This document shows, one piece after another, positions 59,037-64,000 of a DNA stretch of 64,000 nt. Within the stretch, counting starts at the first letter, position 1. Every line of letters starts with the position of its first letter. The translations under genes and the position numbers were made by a program. The notes beneath the pieces are model-generated. The model had not been told where the DNA came from and did no database searches. It was given only the letters and a program-made list of their open reading frames with translations. Location: contig LNAC01000748.1 in assembly GCA_002007465.1 (NCBI GenBank), positions 100,334-164,333 on the forward strand, in the 5' to 3' direction. The DNA is from Ailurus styani. Taxonomy: Eukaryota > Chordata > Mammalia > Carnivora > Ailuridae.

Positions 59037-59265
59037 AAGACTTTTGGCTCAGGGGTGCCTGGGTGGCTCAGTGGGTTAAAGCCTCTGCCTTCGGCTCAGG
59101 TCATGATCTCAGGGTCCTGGGATTGAGGCCCGCATGGGGCTCTCTGCTCTGCAGGGAGCCTGCTTCCTCCTCCCTCTGCCTGCCTCTCTGCCTATTTGTA
59201 ATCTCTCTCTCTCTGTCAAGTAAATAAATAAAATCTTAAAAAAAAAAATAAGACCTTTGGCTCAG
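59037..59265 (+). mobile_element. Carnivore tRNA-derived SINE with target-site duplication
   Basis: Plus-strand body 59053-59249: GGGTGCCTGGGTGGCTCAGT, GGGTTAAAGCCTCTGCCTTC, TCATGATCTCAGGGTCCTGG, CTCTGCCTATTTGTAATCTC, and an AAATAAATAAAATCTTAAA tail. Flanked by AAGACTTTTGGCTCAG (59037-59052) and AAGACCTTTGGCTCAG (59250-59265), one mismatch in 16. Confidence 0.97.
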
Positions 59266-60904
59266 CAGCCAAGAGCTTGACACCCAGCTCTTTGGGTACC
59301 TGGATACACATTCTTATAAATGGCTAATTTTAGGATAATAGACACAGCAGACAGATGACCAGGAAGGCATTTAATTAGATTGAGTAGACTTTAAAAATGC
59401 TTTTTCCCTGCTGGGATCTAGATGGAATATTGGATGTTTACACTAAACTAATAACATTTTACAGTTGTAACAGCCCTTGGTGAAAAGCGTGCTATGAATT
59501 TTCTTAGAAGCCAAAAAAAAAAAAAAAGAAAAAAGAAAAGGATATACAAAATGAAATGTTTTCTGGATGTTTATGGAAGGCTGCGTTAATTATTCCATCT
59601 AGTCTTCACAAGAAGTGGTTTCTTGTCTCCAATAAAGAATGACTCACACTCCGCCAATGGACCTCCTTTTTTTGGCTTTACTGGCAATCAAAGAGAATGG
59701 CACAGGAGATATGGTAACATGGGACATGGTGGACGCCCTCCCACTGGGAGTTTCAGTTTGGCAGGGGTAAGGGCAAAAGAGCTGTCTCAGCAATGGCTCC
59801 TCTTAAAAGGCTAAAGGCATTTCCCCCCCTCAGAGAGGTGGTACCACAGAGGGCCGCTGTTCCTGGACCAGCTTGGGCACTCCGGTTTAAGGGGCTTTCA
59901 CACACTGGAGTGTGGATTGGGGATGGGGACAGATGAGGGCAGACGGCCTGGATACTGCCTCAGTGGTGGTGACTGGGGCTGTCCGCTCAAAGAAAAGAAG
60001 TGTTGGGTCACAGCAGACCACCCAGAAATAGAAGCCTTGCTGGGGGTTACTCTAAGCGAATGGTGGCCAGTGGCTGGTCATCCATACTGAAGCAGGTGTG
60101 GGATAAATAATCTCCTGTGGGGGGAAGCAAATTTGGTAGAGTTAGGTTTGTGCATCCCGATCAGAGTTCTTCACTGGGTTGATTCAGTGCCCCTCATTCT
60201 GGCAGCAGGTGTGTGGATCTTTAGTTCCTACCCTGCCAGTCCTCCTCCTCTAGGGCTTATGGGATTCCTGGTAAGTTGGCCAAGCTTGGTGCTGGGCACC
60301 TAGAGGTACCCTGTCATTGGACACTGGGTGGGCATGTCTGGCTGCCCTCATGGGACACCCTCCTAGTCCCTTGCAGGGGGTCTGCTGGCTTGAGCCCTGG
60401 GAGCAGCAAGCAGTGAACTCTGTGATTGGGTGAGAAGTGAGCAATGACTCCACCCCCAGCTTCATGGCCCTTTGCTGATCATCATGGAGCTCCTGGCTGA
60501 TAGGGATGAGTGATTCTCACCCAGGAAGGGCTTTTATTTTTACACCCTGGCTTTGAGGACATTTGCTCCCCTTCACAGTTACTTGATCTTTTGCAGACCA
60601 CATCCCTGGGACCCCAGGCCTGCGATCTAATTTTGAACCATATTATCAGCCAAGCCAAACTTCAGTCCCTGGGCCAGTGTTTTCAAATAGGCCCCCACAG
60701 AGCTCTGGGGTCCCCAGGAGGAGCCTCAGGTCCATGAAGGGGGAGCGAGAGACTGAATGGGCCTAGCTTTGGAGCCTGTGCCCCCTCCCCATTGAATCAC
60801 CAGAGCTTCCTTGACATTGTTTGTCTACAGGGCTATAGGAGTCCATGTGAGGTTTTGTTTGAGAGTAGAAAGGGCCCTTCTGCTAAGGAAATAACAAAAA
60901 CTTG
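59266..60904. other. No gene seen; unique sequence
   Basis: Unique DNA with an A-rich run at 59513-59540. No recognised repeat or exon. Confidence 0.45.
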
Positions 60905-61115
60905 AGAGGCTGTGTAGCCCAGGGATTAAGAACATGGATAGCAGTTTGAATTCTGGCTCCCCTACTTTTTAGCTAAGAGACTGCTCTATGCCTCAGTTTA
61001 TTTATCTTTAAAATGGGCATGATAACAGTCCTCTCTTCAAAGGTTGTTGTGAGGTTTGGATGAGTTACTGCACACACGTTGCTTCGAAGGTACGCACTGA
61101 ATGCTGACTGAAGGC
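60905..61115 (+). repeat. MIR SINE fossil
   Basis: GTGTAGCCCAGGGATTAAGA, TTTGAATTCTGGCTCCCCTA, ATGCCTCAGTTTATTTATCT, TAAAATGGGCATGATAACAG, GTTGTTGTGAGGTTTGGATG. Confidence 0.9.
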
Positions 61116-62859
61116 TGATTGTTGCTCTCACCATCGTTCCAGGTGATGGGGCATTGCGGGATTCTAAGGAGGGGGCAATCTCATGATTAAATCTGTGTTT
61201 AAAAAATCTTTCCCTGACAGTAGTTTGGAAAGTGATCATAGTCTTCTCCATGGGAAAGGGTTTGAAAGCAGTGGTGACTAAAATGAAGGAGAACTGAAAA
61301 TGTTGAGGAGTCCCAGCAGGACCAGGCAACCTCTTGGCCACTGGGGAGCCTCATGGGAGCAGGAATTGGGGGGACATTCATCCCAGGTACTCAAGCTCTG
61401 TATGTTTAGGAAGAGAGGCGAGCTTACGGGACCGCCATGACTAAGATGTGCTTCGATTGCTGGTGCAGGTGGCCATCTTGGGTGGTGGACTCCCAGATGG
61501 GGAGCAGAAGAGAGGTCACACAGATAGCTGTAGGGGATTATCAGGTTGTAGTAATTGAAGTTGTGATTTCGAAGAGGTCAGCAAAGGAAAAGGTGGAGGA
61601 TGACCAGGGATGACCAAGGACTGAATGCAGCAGAACATAGAAAAGAGCTGCCAGTGAGTTCATGACAGCACCTGGGGAGCCCTCAGCTTGTCCCTGTAAT
61701 TGGCTGGGCACCTGCAGCTGCTGTCAGGGCTGGTGCCCTCACTGAGCCAGGCAGGCCTGGGGACAAACACTCAGGTGACCCCGACAGGCAGGCTCTCACT
61801 AGGGCGTCACCTCAGGTGGTCTACAGAGGACGGGAGCCTGGTCAGAGTGCACGGAAATGGGGCCTGGTTCAGCCTCCACAGCAGCTGGTGTGAAAGAGAA
61901 TCACTCACTGCGAGCCATCTGCAGTATATTCCCTGAACACAGCCAAAATAAAATCTGCAGGGAAGTTGGGAGGATGTTAAATTAAGTAGGTGGCAGACAC
62001 TATTTGATGACGCTCCATCTAAGTGACAGCTTAGCATGCAGTAGAGGTGGGATGAGCAGGTGGCTGAGGGAGAATTCAGGGTGGGGGCTGGGTTTCTACT
62101 TCCAAGTGAACAGGAGCATACCCGAATCAGACCCTGGGGCTATAAACTCCCATTTCTGTGAGCCCATGGCCCCGAATCTGGTGCTGGGGACTCAGTGGGC
62201 GTGTAGCAAATGTTCACAGAACTGGACTGAATAGACAGTGCAGGCAACATTCAAATTCCTCTTGCTTCAGTTCTCCTAGAACTGTCATGTGGAAGGGACT
62301 TTTTTTTTTTTTGCCTGAGGTATATGAGTGAACAGTGTCTCAGTTCTCTGAATTATTCTCCTAGTTAGTGCCATACTTTGGATTTGCTTTTTAGTCTAGA
62401 GAAGAGGTCATTGAAGGAAAGTTTCTGAAACTGCTGTGATGGGGCTCAGTAAAGCCATCGTCAAGGTTTATTTCTCTGAAGAGGATGAGGAAGAAAAGCC
62501 AGATAAATGTTGCATTTCTCAAGCTCAAGTGTTTGGGGAGGAGTGACTGGTTCCTGGTTTCCTGGAAAGAGACGTTGAGCCCAATCATGTCCACAAGTCA
62601 TGTTGCTATCAGTGGTGTCGCTTAGCAGCCTATTCTCACTAGAGAAACAGCCCATAGTTGACTATTCACGCGGGCTCTCATCCTGGAACCCAGTGTTGCT
62701 CCGTTTTCTGCCTCCTTTCAGAAGGAAAGACAATCAGGAGTGGATTTCTCAATACTTCAGCACCACCTTTAAATGTTCATCCATAAAGGAAAATTTTGTT
62801 TTAGAAAATCTGACATTGCACTTTGGAGGCAAGGCATATAGTAAGACAATGGGTTCATC
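61116..62859. other. No gene seen; unique sequence
   Basis: GC-balanced unique DNA. A short L2/MIR-like tail occurs near 62185-62235. No exon is recognised. Confidence 0.45.
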
Positions 62860-62950
62860 CATTCCTTCTATCATTTGTCCATTTATTAATTAATCCAAAA
62901 TTCTGCTGAACACCTTGTATACTACAGGCATTGGAAATAGAAATGAAAGA
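62860..62950 (-). repeat. L2/MIR-type fragment
   Basis: TCATTTGTCCATTTATTAAT, TGCTGAACACCTTGTATACT and ACAGGCATTGGAAATAGAAA resemble an inverted L2/MIR 3' end. Confidence 0.5.
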
Positions 62951-63054
62951 GGTAAAGCATCTGGAAGAACCGAGGAGCAGTAGGGTAAAATATATATGTA
63001 CCTATATCTTTAGGATAATGTAGTTAAGTATAGAGCAGAGGTACTGAGTAAGTA

Positions 63055-63140
63055 TGAATAGAATGTAAGCTCCATGAGAACAGGATCTCAGTGTCTGTCT
63101 TGTTCACTAAAGACTACAGCATACTGGTACTTGGTGTATT
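63055..63140 (+). repeat. L2 LINE 3' end
   Basis: GAATGTAAGCTCCATGAGAA, CAGGATCTCAGTGTCTGTCT and TGTTCACTAAAGACTACAGC match the conserved L2 3' terminal region. Confidence 0.75.
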
Positions 63141-63514
63141 TTGCTACAGGATCCTTCTATCAAATTCTTCTGTTGCTGAGATAGTCATCTGTTTGATTTA
63201 AAGCTTTTCTTTATATTTTGAAATGATTTAAATATATATTGACTCAATAACCCAGATGAAATAGCTTTGGGGCTTTTTATGGCTGGGGCAGTGCAGGTGG
63301 GGAGGATCAGTAAGGGAAAGAGTATTGCTATAGTAATTTTGAAAATTTCAGAATGAGTAGAAACTATTTACTATTTAGATCTGGAAAGAAAAAGGAGGGT
63401 TATATTTTTAAAAATTCAGTAGCAATTAAAACGTAATAAATTACCAGACTCTGTCTAGGCATTTATGTTCTTTTCAAATCACTCCATAGTGTCCCTATAT
63501 CTACATTGTCTAAT
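63141..63514. other. No gene seen; AT-rich unique sequence
   Basis: Nothing recognised. Confidence 0.5.
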
Positions 63515-63677
63515 TAAATAATGTTTAGGGGCACCTGGGTGGCTCAGTGGGTTAAAGCCTCTGCCTTCGGCTCAGGTCATGATCTCACGGTCCTGGGATC
63601 GAGGCCCGCATCGGGCTCCCTGCTCAGCAGGGAGCCTGCTTCCTCCTCTCTCTCTGCCTGCCTCTCTGCCTACTTGT

Positions 63678-63713
<36 letters not shown>

Positions 63714-63756
63714 AAATAAATAAATAAAATCTTTAAAAAAAATAAATAATGTTTAG
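63515..63756 (+). mobile_element. Carnivore tRNA-derived SINE with exact target-site duplication
   Basis: Plus-strand body 63529-63742: GGGCACCTGGGTGGCTCAGT, GGGTTAAAGCCTCTGCCTTC, CGATCGAGGCCCGCATCGGG-like middle, and an expanded CT tract (about 63680-63711) before GTCAAATAAATAAATAAAAT. The exact 14-bp duplication TAAATAATGTTTAG lies at 63515-63528 and 63743-63756. A young insertion. Confidence 0.97.
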
Positions 63757-63784
63757 TAGTAACTTATGATGTTGCTTTTTTAAA

Positions 63785-64000
63785 AAATTTTTAGTCACAG
63801 CACTCACCATAGAACATAACCTCCCCAATGTCCATCCCCCAGCCATCCCATCCCTCTCCCTGCTCCCCTCCAGCAACCCTCAGTTTGTTTCCTGAGATTA
63901 AGAGTCTCTTATACTTTGTCTCCCTCCCCGGTCCCATCTTGTTTCATTTATCCCTCTCTTTCTCCCACGACCCCCTGCCCTGCCTCTCAAATTCCTCATA
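63785..64000 (-). mobile_element. LINE-1 3'UTR, continuing beyond the window
   Basis: Minus-strand relative of the young L1 3'UTR but clearly more diverged: CATAACCTCCCCAATGTCCA, CAGCAACCCTCAGTTTGTTT, GAGATTAAGAGTCTCTTATA, CCCCTGCCCTGCCTCTCAAA. It runs off the right edge. Confidence 0.9.

Noticed and set aside
11514..63742. tRNA gene-like heads of the SINEs
   Set aside because: They are parts of complete SINEs with TC-rich bodies, A-rich tails and target-site duplications, not tRNA genes.

Overview
This window is ordinary mammalian nuclear DNA and looks non-genic (intergenic or deep intronic). I found no host exon series, no RNA gene, no CRISPR array and no prokaryotic feature. The organism is a carnivoran. 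Six tRNA-derived SINEs carry the caniform layout: a head beginning with a GGGCRCCTGGGTGGCTCAGT-like motif, a TC-rich middle, and a tail of AAATAAATAAA plus ATCTT. The head variant reading GTGGGTTAAAGCCTCTGCCT is the type I associate with mustelids such as ferret, mink and otter. Most of the recognisable content is retrotransposons of several ages, nested in one another.

Layout. 1-4390: a scrambled 3' end of a young LINE-1 (L1), then two old L1 fragments, one holding a nested young L1 3'UTR piece. 4.4-15.1 kb: mostly unique sequence with an LTR-like repeat, MER5A and MIR fossils and one SINE. 15.1-19.6 kb: a large block of old minus-strand L1, ending in an L1/HAL1-type ORF1 and leader. 19.9-23.4 kb: an LTR-like repeat, a DNA-transposon fossil and a MIR. 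23.4-26.2 kb: a decayed minus-strand ERV-L-type pol region. 26205-32973: a full-length young L1 with a perfect 16-bp target-site duplication, an intact 305-codon ORF1 and an ORF2 open until a 574-N gap. 33-44.9 kb: probable ERV flank, then mainly unique sequence with MER5A, L2, a SINE, a CA repeat and an old L1 3' end. 44925-51018: a second, older full-length L1 with broken ORFs, a shorter 5'UTR and a 180-N gap. 51.6-54.2 kb: a 3'-only L1 piece, a SINE, a processed CEBPG pseudogene, and an ancient L1 with another SINE. 54.2-64 kb: mainly unique sequence with MIR and L2 fossils, two plus-strand SINEs and an L1 3' end running off the window.

The only potentially functional protein-coding unit is the young L1: 5'UTR promoter, ORF1 RNA-binding protein, and ORF2 endonuclease and reverse transcriptase. 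Its activity would also explain the SINEs and the CEBPG retrocopy, which depend on L1 machinery in trans. I did not find a new biological system. The observations most worth checking are a 5'UTR deletion with splice-like borders between the two full-length L1s, a near-identical ORF2 tract of about 630 bp between otherwise diverged copies, and several single-N joins inside L1 sequence that look like assembly scars.
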